Shown piece after piece: positions 1 through 7,996 of a DNA stretch of 64,000 bases. This DNA comes from CAZHFW01 sp964531675 (GTDB lineage Bacteria; Planctomycetota; Phycisphaerae; Phycisphaerales; UBA1924), in contig CAZHFW010000009.1 in NCBI GenBank assembly GCA_964531675.1, forward strand, positions 52,342-116,341, in the 5' to 3' direction. Positions within the stretch are counted from its first letter, which is position 1. Every line of letters begins with the position of its first letter. A program made the position numbers and the translations under genes. The notes below the pieces were generated by a model that searched no databases, was not told the origin of the DNA, and worked only from the letters and a program-made list of their open reading frames with translations.

Positions 1-825
1 GGGGTCAGCTATCGCAACATCCTGGTGGACGCTTCGGGCCGGGACTACGCGAGGCTCACGACCACCCCGCCGCACGCGATTCCCGGTGAGCCCTGGCAGA
101 AGCATCTGCCGACCGGGTGTCCGGAGGCGGAGCTGATCAAGCGGCTCATGCTGAGCTCGGCGGAGTTTCTGCCCTCGCAAGCGGTGAACAACGCGCGGGC
201 GGAGGCGGGGCTGCGCCAGGCGACCATGGCCTGGGTGTGGGGGCAGGGCACGAGGCCTCGCATGCCTTCCTTCAAGAAGCTCCACGGCCTGCGCGGCGCG
301 ATGATCACCGCGGTCGACCTTCTGGCGGGCATCGCGGCGTACATGGGCTGGGACAGGCTCAATGTGCCGGGGATCACGAGCTATCACGACACGGATTACG
401 CGGCCCAAGGGCGTGCGACCTGCGACGCGATTGATGACTACGACGTGGTGTGCTGCCATGTCGAGGCCCCCGATGAGGCTTCGCATCAGGGCGACGCCGC
501 GACCAAGGTCGCGTCGCTCGAGTCCATCGACCGGCACGTCCTGGCGCCGATCATGCAGAAGCTCGCGACGTTTGGTGATCCTGAGAAGGACCCGAGCGCC
601 AAGGGCTGGCGGATTCTCGTGATGCCCGATCACTACACGCGGGTGTCAACGCGCAGGCATGATCCGACGCCGGTGCCCTTTGCGATGGCGGGCGCGTGGG
701 TGCGTTCGCTGGTGAAGCGGCCGTTCAGCGAGGAGAACGCCGAGGACTCGGATCTGCACATCGATCCGGGGCACGATCTCATGGAGTATTTCCTCAGGGG
801 CGGGCTGGCCAAAGTCCGGAGCTGA
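1..825 (+). CDS. apgM: 2,3-bisphosphoglycerate-independent phosphoglycerate mutase, archaeal (ApgM) type, 5'-truncated
   Basis: The reading frame is open from base 1, so the gene begins outside the window; only the C-terminal ~274 residues are here. The enzyme interconverts 3- and 2-phosphoglycerate in glycolysis and belongs to the alkaline phosphatase superfamily. Visible family signatures are the N-proximal YRNILVDASG stretch followed by LTTTPPHAIPGEP, the central LRGAMITAVDLLAGIA stretch, and HVEAPDEASHQGD, where the His and Asp residues are metal ligands in this family, with MPDHYTRV near the C-terminus. The apparent GTG at base 25 is internal because the match continues upstream of it. 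The next gene begins 24 nt downstream on the same strand. The family call is confident; the N-terminal half cannot be judged. Confidence 0.88.
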   Translation, partial: GVSYRNILVDASGRDYARLTTTPPHAIPGEPWQKHLPTGCPEAELIKRLMLSSAEFLPSQAVNNARAEAGLRQATMAWVWGQGTRPRMPSFKKLHGLRGAMITAVDLLAGIAAYMGWDRLNVPGITSYHDTDYAAQGRATCDAIDDYDVVCCHVEAPDEASHQGDAATKVASLESIDRHVLAPIMQKLATFGDPEKDPSAKGWRILVMPDHYTRVSTRRHDPTPVPFAMAGAWVRSLVKRPFSEENAEDSDLHIDPGHDLMEYFLRGGLAKVRS

Positions 826-849
826 GTCCGCACGCACGGGAGACGCGGG

Positions 850-1584
850 ATGGCAGATCAATCAGATCCAACTTCAGGACCGGAGCAGAAGCCCCCAGCC
901 AAGGCTGGCGAGCCCGAGACGTACGAGGTCATCGAGCCGCCGTCTGCGCCGGCCAAGCCCTCGGCGTCGATCAGCGCGCCCAAGCTCCTGAGCGATTTCG
1001 ATGAGGACGCCGACTTCGATCACGATCCCGCGGTCAAGGCGGCCCAAGGCAAGGTCAAAGTCGGACCGCCGCTGATCGAGGGCGAGGACGACGACGATGT
1101 GTTCGTGAAGCCCGGGCTTGGTGACGAGAGGCTCTGGGCAATCGTCGGCGTGGTGCTCATGATCGCCTCGGTGATCGCGACGCTGGTCTTCAAGAACGAG
1201 GCAGCGGGCAACACCGCGTGGCGGGCGATCCTGGTCGGAGCGCAGTGCTTTGTGCACGCGGGGACCGGCGTCGCGGCGATCGGGGCCGCGGCCAGCCTCG
1301 GGCAGATGAGGCTCGGAAAGGTTGAACTGGCGGCGGCCCGGATGTTCGCGCTGGTCGGGCTTTTCCAGCTCATCTTCCACCTCAACCTTCCGATCACCAA
1401 CTCCAAGGTCGAGGAGATTGTGCTGGCCGGGATGGCGTATCTCATCGGCCTGCGCGTGCTCTTCCGTCGCCCCAACGACCAGACCATGATCATCGCGGGC
1501 TTCCATTTCCTGGGATGGCTCGCGGTGTACCTGATCGGGTTCCTCTACGCCGCAGCCAATCAGCCGGCGGTGACGACGTCATGA
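850..1584 (+). CDS. Membrane protein of unknown function with acidic, Pro-rich N-terminal tail
   Basis: 244 residues. The first ~90 are hydrophilic and disordered-looking (Pro/Ala/Glu-rich, with the acidic runs DFDEDADFDHD and EGEDDDD). They are followed by about five hydrophobic helices, the first at roughly residues 95-115 (LWAIVGVVLMIASVIATLVF) and the last near residues 215-237. I do not recognise a named family. The ATG at 850 follows a GGGAGACGCGGG stretch that can serve as ribosome binding site. It lies 24 nt after the phosphoglycerate mutase gene and 13 nt before galactokinase, so it is probably co-transcribed, but this context gives no clear function. The repeated acidic tail could be cytoplasmic and protein-binding; that is a guess. 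Confidence 0.7.
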   Translation: MADQSDPTSGPEQKPPAKAGEPETYEVIEPPSAPAKPSASISAPKLLSDFDEDADFDHDPAVKAAQGKVKVGPPLIEGEDDDDVFVKPGLGDERLWAIVGVVLMIASVIATLVFKNEAAGNTAWRAILVGAQCFVHAGTGVAAIGAAASLGQMRLGKVELAAARMFALVGLFQLIFHLNLPITNSKVEEIVLAGMAYLIGLRVLFRRPNDQTMIIAGFHFLGWLAVYLIGFLYAAANQPAVTTS

Positions 1585-1597
1585 ACGGGGACCGCGC

Positions 1598-2791
1598 GTG
1601 AACGATTCCTCGCTCACTGCCCGCGTCGCGGCTGCGTTCGGCGCGGCGTTCAGCGCCCGTCCTACGCACGTCGCACGTGCGCCCGGGCGCGTCAACCTGA
1701 TCGGTGACCACACCGACTACAACATGGGCTTTGTTCTGCCCATGGCGATCGATCGCGACTGCGTCGCGCTGGCGCGGGCGCGGACCGATGGCGTCGTCCG
1801 GGTGCTCGCGGTGGATCTGCGCAAGCAAGTCGAATGGCGGGCTGCCGATGATCCGGCCCTGGTCCGGCGCAGGCTTCTGGAAGTCGATCAGCGCTGGGCG
1901 ACCTATGTGCTGGGCGTTCTGGCGTGCATGGCTTCGCGGCATCCGGCGGGCTTTGAGGCCGTGACGCGGGCGGGGATGGACCTGGCGGTGGGGAGCGATG
2001 TGCCTCTGGGTTCCGGGCTCTCCAGTTCCGCGTCTCTGGAAGTCAGCGTTGCGACGCTGCTCGAGTCGATGGCGGGAAAACGCCTCACCGCGATCGAGAA
2101 GGCGCTGGCGTGCCAGCGGGCCGAGCACGAGTTTGCGGGCGTGCCTTGCGGGATCATGGACATGCTCGTCTCGGCCGCGGGCGTCGCGGGGCACGCGCTG
2201 CTCATCGATTGCCGGTCGAACAGCGTGCTTCCCGCGCCGCTTCCCGCACCCGATCAGGCGCTGGTCGTGGTGATCAACTCGAACGCCAAGCACGAGCTCG
2301 CGGGCGGGGAGTACGCCCAGCGCCGCGCGGGCTGCGAGCGTGCGGCGATGCTGCTCGGGGTGACGTCTCTGCGCGAGAGCCAGGAGGACCCGGTCTCGGT
2401 GCGAGGCCTGCCCGAGGATCTCAAGCCCCTGGTCCGGCACGTGGTGGGGGAGTCTCACCGGGTCACGGACGCGTTCGACGCTCTGCACCGCGGGCAGCTC
2501 GATCGCTTCGGGAGGTTGATGAATCAGTCGCACGCGTCGCTCCGGGACGACTACCGCGTGAGCTGCGCCGAGCTGGATTTCCTCGCCAGCCGCCTGGAGC
2601 GGACCCCGGGCGTTTTCGGGGCCCGGATGACCGGCGGCGGCTTTGGCGGAAGCGTGGTGGCGCTGGCACGCCCGGAGGCGATGGACGCCATCCGGGAGCA
2701 CATCCCCGACGCGTATCGCTCAAAATTCGGGCTGGATTGCACGATCATGACCCCGGTCGCCTCCCCGGGGGCGGGACCGGTTACGCTTTGA
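1598..2791 (+). CDS. galK: Galactokinase
   Basis: 397 residues, the normal length for GalK. It phosphorylates galactose at C1 with ATP, the first step of the Leloir pathway, in the cytoplasm. The galactokinase signature GRVNLIGDHTDYN is at about residue 30, the GHMP-kinase ATP-binding loop PLGSGLSSSASLEV at about residue 136, and the C-terminal GHMP motif MTGGGFGGS near residue 343. The GTG start at 1598 is 13 nt after the preceding membrane-protein gene. A UDP-sugar dehydrogenase follows 42 nt later. Together they suggest sugar activation for surface polysaccharides, although no epimerase or GalT is in view. Other GHMP kinases (for example heptose kinases) are less likely given the intact GalK signature. 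Confidence 0.9.
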   Translation: MNDSSLTARVAAAFGAAFSARPTHVARAPGRVNLIGDHTDYNMGFVLPMAIDRDCVALARARTDGVVRVLAVDLRKQVEWRAADDPALVRRRLLEVDQRWATYVLGVLACMASRHPAGFEAVTRAGMDLAVGSDVPLGSGLSSSASLEVSVATLLESMAGKRLTAIEKALACQRAEHEFAGVPCGIMDMLVSAAGVAGHALLIDCRSNSVLPAPLPAPDQALVVVINSNAKHELAGGEYAQRRAGCERAAMLLGVTSLRESQEDPVSVRGLPEDLKPLVRHVVGESHRVTDAFDALHRGQLDRFGRLMNQSHASLRDDYRVSCAELDFLASRLERTPGVFGARMTGGGFGGSVVALARPEAMDAIREHIPDAYRSKFGLDCTIMTPVASPGAGPVTL

Positions 2792-2833
2792 GTTCAAGGC
2801 CCATTCCGGGCCTGAAGGGGTGTTGCGGCAGCG

Positions 2834-4165
2834 ATGGCACAGACGCACGCGGAGCGGATGCTTGCAGGGATCAACGACCGATCGCTCGTCGTCGGCGTGA
2901 TCGGTCTGGGCTACGTCGGGCTTCCCATGGTCCGCGCGGTGCATCGCGCCGGGTTCCGCGTCGTGGGATTCGACATCGACGCAACCAAGATCGCCGACCT
3001 GAAGGCAGGGCGTGCCTATCTGAAGCACCTGGGAGAGGACCTGGTCCGCGAGCTGGCTGCGTCTTCCCGTTTCACGCCCACGAACGTTCCCGCCGAGCTG
3101 CGCGGCTGCGATGTGTTCATCCTGTGCGTGCCGACGCCGCTGGGCGCGCATCACGACCCTGATCTGACCTACGTCGAACGCTCAACCGAGTTAGTTGCGG
3201 GCGTCGCCAGGCCCGGGTCATTGGTGGTGCTCACGAGCACGAGCTATCCGGGCACGACGCGCGAGGTGTGCCTGCCGATCCTGGAAAAGGCGGGGCGGAA
3301 GCTCGGAACTGATCTGTTCGTGTCCTTCAGCCCCGAGCGCGAGGATCCGGGTCGTCAGGGCGTTGAGACGCGCACGATTCCCAGGCTTCACGGCGGGCTC
3401 GACGAGGCCAGCTCGAAGCTCGGCGCCGCGTTCTTCGCGTCGTGCGTGGAGAAGGTGATCCCGGTCGAGTCCGCGGAAGTCGCGGAGGCTGCCAAACTGC
3501 TGGAGAACATCTACCGCGCCGTCAACATCGCGCTCGTGAACGAGCTCAAGCCTGTGCTGGGCGCGATGGGCATCGACGTCTGGCAGGTGATCCGGGCGGC
3601 CTCGACCAAGCCCTTCGGGTTTCAGCCCTTCTATCCGGGCCCTGGTCTGGGCGGGCATTGCATCCCCATCGACCCGTTCTATCTGACCTGGAAGGCCCGA
3701 GAGTTCGGGCAAGCCACGCGGTTCATCGAGCTGGCGGGCGAGATCAACTCGCGGATGCCCGCGTCGGTCGTGGACCGAACCATCGGCGCGCTCAACGAGG
3801 ACGGCAAGTCCGTCAAGAACGCCCGCGTGCTCGTGATCGGCCTGGCCTACAAGCCCGACATCGACGACGTGCGCGAGACGCCGGCTGCGGAGATCATCAA
3901 GCTCCTGCTCGAACGCGGCGCCGATGTCTCGTTCCACGACCCGCACGTGCCCAAGTTCGCGGGCATGCGCAAGTATCCCAACTTCAATATGGACTCCACG
4001 CCTCTGACCCCCGCGGCGGTCGCGGGCGCGGACGCGGTTCTGATCGTGACCGATCACGCAGCGGTTGATTACACGCTCCTGGCCGAGCGGGCTGCGTTGA
4101 TCGTGGACACCCGTGACGCGATGCGGCGCGTCGCTTCCTGCAAGGCAAGGGTGGTGAAGGCGTGA
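2834..4165 (+). CDS. Nucleotide-sugar dehydrogenase (UDP-N-acetylhexosamine 6-dehydrogenase type)
   Basis: 443 residues of the UDP-glucose/GDP-mannose dehydrogenase superfamily, an NAD-dependent two-step oxidation of the sugar C6 to a carboxylate. The Rossmann motif GVIGLGYVGLPM is at about residues 19-30. The central domain contains SFSPEREDPG, typical of the WbpA/WecC subgroup acting on UDP-GlcNAc or UDP-ManNAc, and the catalytic cysteine sits in GPGLGGHCIPIDPFYLTWKA (Cys at about residue 276). The C-terminal UDP-binding domain begins near VLVIGLAYKPDIDDVRETP. The stop codon overlaps the next gene's GTG start (GTGA). The exact substrate cannot be fixed from sequence; UDP-GlcNAc is the favoured guess, for capsule or O-antigen-like glycan precursors. 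Confidence 0.87.
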   Translation: MAQTHAERMLAGINDRSLVVGVIGLGYVGLPMVRAVHRAGFRVVGFDIDATKIADLKAGRAYLKHLGEDLVRELAASSRFTPTNVPAELRGCDVFILCVPTPLGAHHDPDLTYVERSTELVAGVARPGSLVVLTSTSYPGTTREVCLPILEKAGRKLGTDLFVSFSPEREDPGRQGVETRTIPRLHGGLDEASSKLGAAFFASCVEKVIPVESAEVAEAAKLLENIYRAVNIALVNELKPVLGAMGIDVWQVIRAASTKPFGFQPFYPGPGLGGHCIPIDPFYLTWKAREFGQATRFIELAGEINSRMPASVVDRTIGALNEDGKSVKNARVLVIGLAYKPDIDDVRETPAAEIIKLLLERGADVSFHDPHVPKFAGMRKYPNFNMDSTPLTPAAVAGADAVLIVTDHAAVDYTLLAERAALIVDTRDAMRRVASCKARVVKA

Positions 4166-4959
4166 GTGTGCTCCCTTCCAAAGCGTTGATCGGCATGGTG
4201 CACGTGGGCGCGCTCCCCGGCACGCCCCATTCCCGCAAGAGCGTGAGCAAGCTCGTCGCCGAGGCGACCAGCGAGGCCAAAGTCCTCCTCTCGGCGGGCT
4301 TTGACGCGATCATCATCGAGAACATGCACGATCGGCCCTATGTCCACGGCGTCAAGGGCCCGGAGATCGTCGCCGCGATGACCGCGGTGGCGTTGACGAT
4401 CCGCGAGATCGCCCCCGAGCTCCCGCTGGGCATCCAGATTCTCTCCGGAGGCAATCGCGAGGCGATCGCGGTCGCGCACGCGTCCGGGGCCCAGTTCATC
4501 CGGTGCGAGAACTTTGTCTTCAGCCACGTGGCCGACGAGGGGCTCCTGGTCAAGGCCGAGGCGGGGGAGCTTCTGCGATACCGCAAGTCGATCGATGCCG
4601 ACGACGTTCTGATCTTCGCGGACATCAAGAAGAAGCACGCCTCCCACGCGATCACCGCGGACGTCTCGCTCGCCGAGGCGGTCGAGGCGGCCGAGTTCTT
4701 CAGCGCCGATGGGGTCATCATCACCGGCGCCGCGACGGGAAAGCCCACGAGCCCCGAGGATCTGGCCCAGGCACGCGGCGCGACCAAGCTCCCGGTGCTG
4801 GTGGGCTCGGGTGTCACGCCCGATCAGGTCAAGACGCTCTTCAAGCACGCGGACGGCCTGATCGTCGGCTCGTTCGTGAAACAGGGCGGGCGCTGGGATC
4901 GCCCGGTGGATCCGGAGCGGTGCAAGAAGCTCGTCGTCGCGGCACGCCGCGCCCGGTGA
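4162..4959 (+). CDS. BtpA/SgcQ family protein
   Basis: 265 residues with the features of the BtpA family (COG0434), a TIM-barrel fold: the N-terminal IGMVHVGALPGTP, then AGFDAIIIENMHDRPY, and the C-terminal phosphate-binding-like LVGSGVTPDQVKTLF and GLIVGSFVKQGG. Cyanobacterial BtpA affects photosystem I biogenesis and E. coli SgcQ sits in a sugar PTS operon; the biochemical reaction is unknown for the family. The start is a GTG that overlaps the stop of the upstream nucleotide-sugar dehydrogenase by four bases, so translational coupling is likely. No photosystem exists here, so a sugar-phosphate or nucleotide-related role is more plausible, but that is inference from the neighbours. Confidence 0.85.
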   Translation: MSVLPSKALIGMVHVGALPGTPHSRKSVSKLVAEATSEAKVLLSAGFDAIIIENMHDRPYVHGVKGPEIVAAMTAVALTIREIAPELPLGIQILSGGNREAIAVAHASGAQFIRCENFVFSHVADEGLLVKAEAGELLRYRKSIDADDVLIFADIKKKHASHAITADVSLAEAVEAAEFFSADGVIITGAATGKPTSPEDLAQARGATKLPVLVGSGVTPDQVKTLFKHADGLIVGSFVKQGGRWDRPVDPERCKKLVVAARRAR

Positions 4960-4983
4960 GGTTGAACCAGAACCGGAGCCTTT

Positions 4984-6615
4984 GTGCTGCCCATCCTGAT
5001 CATCCTGGCCTTCGGCGTGCTGTACGTGCACGACGGATTGCCGCACCCGTTTCTCGAGGTCGGCGCCGACCCTCGGGCGGTGATCATCGGGGCGGTGTCG
5101 CCGATGGTCACGCTGATCGGAGCGCTCTGGCTTGCGGTCCTCTTTCTGGACCGGAGGCTCGACCGGGCCGGACGCTTCTCGGATGCGATGCTCGCGGAAA
5201 AGCTGGTCGCCTACTCGCGGGTCGCGGCCCTCTTTGTCCACGCCTCGGCGGTGCTGGCGATGGGGCTTCCCCGCGCGGTGCGCAGCGTGCTTGGCGATCA
5301 CGTCTTCCTGGACGAGCTGGTGTGCCTGATCCCGGTGTCCGTCGCGTGGTTTGCCGGGTGGTGGATCATCTATCCGGTGGAGCGGCGTCTGCGTGAAGCG
5401 GTGGTGCTCCGGCATCTGGAGTCGGGTCGTCCGGTGTATCCGTTTCCGAGACGGATGCGCTACACGTGGGTGTCGTTCCGCACGCAGGTCCTGTTCTTCT
5501 TCCTCCCGCTGGCGGGGCTGATGGCGTGGACCGAGTTCTCGACGCTCGCGATTCTGAGGCTTCCCGAGGCTTGGCGTGCGGAGTGGCGCGAGCCCGCGCT
5601 GGCGACTCTTGCCCATCTGGCGGGGATCGCGATGGTCCTGTTCTCGATGCCTTTGGCGCTGCGCTTTGTGTGGGACACCGCGCCCCTCGGCGATAGCCCC
5701 TTGACGCGCAGGCTTCTGGCCTTGTGCGCCGAGTACCGCGTCCGCGTGCGCCGGCTCCTGGTCTGGCGCACCGACGGCGTGATCGTGAACGGTGCGGTCG
5801 TGGGGGTGGTGCGTCCCTTCCGCTATATCCTGCTCACCGACGCCTTGCTCGATCAGCTTTCCACGAGGCAGATCGAGGCGGTCATGGCGCACGAGGTCGC
5901 CCACGTCCGCTGCCGGCACATGCTCTGGCTTGCGGTCTGCGTGCTCGCGACCATCCTCGGGACGGGTGTGATCGCGGATCTGGTGCTGCACGCAGCGGGG
6001 CAGGCCGAGTCGGAAAGCCTGGAGATCTCCGCCGCCGTGACGTTCTTCACGTTCGGGACGCTCTTCCTGACGTTCGGAGCGGCGAGCCGGATCTTTGAGA
6101 GGCAAGCCGACACGTTCGCAGCTCGCCACATGAGCGTGGCGTTGCCCAAGCCCGCAGGCCATACCCCCGCAAGCCAGGCACCCGCAAGCCAGGCCCCCGC
6201 AAGCCAGGCCCCCGCAAGCCAGGCGCCGATGGCTGCTCCGGTCATCATCGCTCCCGAGGGACTCCTGGCTGCGGCCGCGGATTTGGTCGCAGAGCCCGCG
6301 TCTCAAGCATCGATCCCGCCCGAGATGAGTCCATCGGGGTCGACGCCGTCGATTCCCGACGCACCGGACGGGCGATTTACGTTCCCCGGCGTCGCGAGCA
6401 TGGCCGATGCGCTCCGGAACGTCGCGGCGTTGAACGGCATCTCGCCCTCCCGGTTCACCTGGAGGCATGGCTCCATTGCGCAGCGGATCACGCACCTGGA
6501 GTCGCTTCTCGGGACGGGGCTGGAACAGGCGCCGATCGACCGCCGGGCCAGGTTCGTGAAACGTGCTTCTCTTCTGACGCTCATCCTGAGCGTCGTCGCG
6601 ATCATTCTGCTCTGA
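4984..6615 (+). CDS. M48-family membrane metalloprotease with an in-frame PASQA tandem repeat
   Basis: 543 residues. Several hydrophobic helices occupy the first ~240 residues, followed by the zinc motif HEVAH (His303, Glu304, His307) and a matching third-ligand motif, SRIFERQAD, with Glu at about residue 372. This is the Ste24/HtpX-like arrangement, so the protein is most likely an integral inner-membrane zinc endopeptidase. After the catalytic domain the chain contains four perfect or near-perfect 15-bp units (PASQA) and a Pro/Ala-rich linker, then a short domain ending with a C-terminal hydrophobic helix (LLTLILSVVAIILL). GTG start, 24 nt after the BtpA gene. The substrate is unknown; membrane protein quality control is the usual role of relatives. 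Confidence 0.85.
   Translation: MLPILIILAFGVLYVHDGLPHPFLEVGADPRAVIIGAVSPMVTLIGALWLAVLFLDRRLDRAGRFSDAMLAEKLVAYSRVAALFVHASAVLAMGLPRAVRSVLGDHVFLDELVCLIPVSVAWFAGWWIIYPVERRLREAVVLRHLESGRPVYPFPRRMRYTWVSFRTQVLFFFLPLAGLMAWTEFSTLAILRLPEAWRAEWREPALATLAHLAGIAMVLFSMPLALRFVWDTAPLGDSPLTRRLLALCAEYRVRVRRLLVWRTDGVIVNGAVVGVVRPFRYILLTDALLDQLSTRQIEAVMAHEVAHVRCRHMLWLAVCVLATILGTGVIADLVLHAAGQAESESLEISAAVTFFTFGTLFLTFGAASRIFERQADTFAARHMSVALPKPAGHTPASQAPASQAPASQAPASQAPMAAPVIIAPEGLLAAAADLVAEPASQASIPPEMSPSGSTPSIPDAPDGRFTFPGVASMADALRNVAALNGISPSRFTWRHGSIAQRITHLESLLGTGLEQAPIDRRARFVKRASLLTLILSVVAIILL
6166..6225 (+). repeat. Four 15-bp tandem repeats inside the M48 protease gene
   Basis: Units CCCGCAAGCCAGGCx start at 6166, 6181, 6196 and 6211 and encode PASQA four times. 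Only the last base of the unit varies, which points to recent slippage expansion of a flexible linker. Confidence 0.95.
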
Positions 6616-6618
6616 GGT

Positions 6619-7842
6619 ATGCGAGAATCCACCATGCCCATCTCCGCACAGGAACAGCGCGTTCTGGATCTCATCCGCTCCCGGGGCCCCGCGCTGCTGG
6701 AGGATTTGAAGCTCCACGTCGGGCTCCCGACCGGAGGCGGGAACACCGCGGCCCTGGACGAGACCCGCGAACGCTTCGCGGTCAGGCTTCGGGCGCTGGG
6801 AGCCACCACGAGCTTCGTGCCCGGTGATCCGAGACCATCCTGGCTCTTTGGTGCGGAGGTTGGCCCATCCACGCCTCCGACCATGAACGCCAAGCGGCTG
6901 GTCGAGGGCTTGCCCCGCATCCTGCTCAGCGGCCATCTGGACACGGTGCACGATCCCGCGGGGAGTTTCCGCTCGCTCTCGATCGCCTCGGATGGCAAGA
7001 CCGCGACCGGCCCGGGCTGCGTCGACATGAAGGGCGGGCTGGTGGTGGCGGTGGGGGCGCTCGAGGCGCTCGAGGCTGTGGGCGTGCGCTCTTCGTGGTC
7101 GTTCGTGATGAACAGCGACGAGGAAACCGGCTCGTTCTGCTCGGACCGGGCCCTCCGCGAGATCGCCAAGGGTCACGACGTCGGGCTCGTGTTCGAGCCG
7201 GCGTTGCCCGATGGATCTCTTGTGACGCATCGGCCCGGATCGGGCCAGTTCTTCGTGGAGTGCACGGGAAAGTCGGCGCACGTCGGACGCGACTTCACCA
7301 AGGGCGTCTCCGCGGTGACCGCGCTGGCCGAGAGGCTCGTGGAGATCTCGCGCTGGCCCGACGCATCGCGAGGGCTGGTGGTGAGTGTTGGGCCGCTCGA
7401 GGGGGGACGCGTGACCAACGCGGTGCCGGATCGGGCCCGGGCGTGGGGGAACGTGCGCTATCCCGAGACGGGGATGATGGACGAGCTCAGGCAGCGTTAC
7501 GCGTCGATCTCAACGCCCGCGGGCGTGCTGCCCGGGTGCGTGGTGGAGTCGACGTTCAATCGCCCCGCCAAGCCTTTGACGCCCCGCGTGCAGAAGCTGG
7601 CCGAGTGCGCCCGCGAAGTTTCGACGGACCTGGGGCAGCCGATGCCCTTCGGCACGACCGGGGGCGTCTGCGACGGGAACAACCTCCAGGCCGAGGGCCT
7701 TCCCGTGATCGACACCCTCGGCCCCCGAGGCGGCGGTTTGCACACGCCTACGGAGTGGATCGAGCTCGCGAGCCTTGTCGAGCGCTGCCAGCTCACCGCC
7801 TTGCTCATGATGAGGCTGAGCAGCCGTCAGTACGTGGTCTAA
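6619..7842 (+). CDS. M20-family metallopeptidase (carboxypeptidase G2 / ArgE-DapE-like)
   Basis: 407 residues. Di-zinc exopeptidase features are visible in order: LLSGHLDTVHD (metal-binding His and the conserved Asp two residues on), GPGCVDMKGGLVVAVGALEAL (bridging Asp), NSDEETGS (general base and metal-ligand Glu pair), VFEPALPDGS, the dimerisation-domain GKSAHVG, and a C-terminal GGGLHTPTEWIEL with the last His ligand. The pattern with FEP and SAHVG resembles glutamate carboxypeptidases more than DapE. It probably releases an amino acid from a peptide or N-acyl substrate. The ATG at 6619 is 3 nt after the protease stop, so the two peptidases are probably translated from one message. An alternative ATG is six codons in, at 6634. 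Confidence 0.87.
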   Translation: MRESTMPISAQEQRVLDLIRSRGPALLEDLKLHVGLPTGGGNTAALDETRERFAVRLRALGATTSFVPGDPRPSWLFGAEVGPSTPPTMNAKRLVEGLPRILLSGHLDTVHDPAGSFRSLSIASDGKTATGPGCVDMKGGLVVAVGALEALEAVGVRSSWSFVMNSDEETGSFCSDRALREIAKGHDVGLVFEPALPDGSLVTHRPGSGQFFVECTGKSAHVGRDFTKGVSAVTALAERLVEISRWPDASRGLVVSVGPLEGGRVTNAVPDRARAWGNVRYPETGMMDELRQRYASISTPAGVLPGCVVESTFNRPAKPLTPRVQKLAECAREVSTDLGQPMPFGTTGGVCDGNNLQAEGLPVIDTLGPRGGGLHTPTEWIELASLVERCQLTALLMMRLSSRQYVV

Positions 7843-7870
7843 AGGCTGATCCGCGCGGCCCTCCTTCCGA

Positions 7871-7961
7871 GCTTTCCGCCCGAAAACGGGGCGGAAGCCG
7901 GCGCCGGGGCCGAATATGCGAAGCCAAGCCCTTTCGTCGCTCGATGAAAGGGCCGACATAT
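7871..7961 (+). promoter_or_regulatory. Structured leader: three stem-loops upstream of the aminotransferase gene
   Basis: Hairpin A pairs TTCCGCCC (7874-7881) with GGGCGGAA (7889-7896), extended by GC/GC. A perfect palindrome CCGGCGCCGG lies at 7898-7907. Hairpin C nests CCCTTTC (7929-7935) with GAAAGGG (7946-7952) inside ATATGCG (7914-7920) with CG-A-CATAT (7954-7961). The elements lie between the M20 stop (7842) and the ATG at 7997. Neither hairpin is followed by a T tract, so a plain terminator is not a full explanation. A cis-regulatory RNA is possible; no known riboswitch was recognised. Confidence 0.45.
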
Positions 7962-7996
7962 CCTTCAGGACGCAAATCCAACGGACGGAGCCGAAC

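Noticed and set aside
4069..7281. Long open frame on the minus strand across this stretch
   Set aside because: It lies antisense to well-supported genes (nucleotide-sugar dehydrogenase to M20 peptidase), its translation is Arg/His/Gly-rich low complexity, and such frames are common artefacts of GC-rich codon usage.
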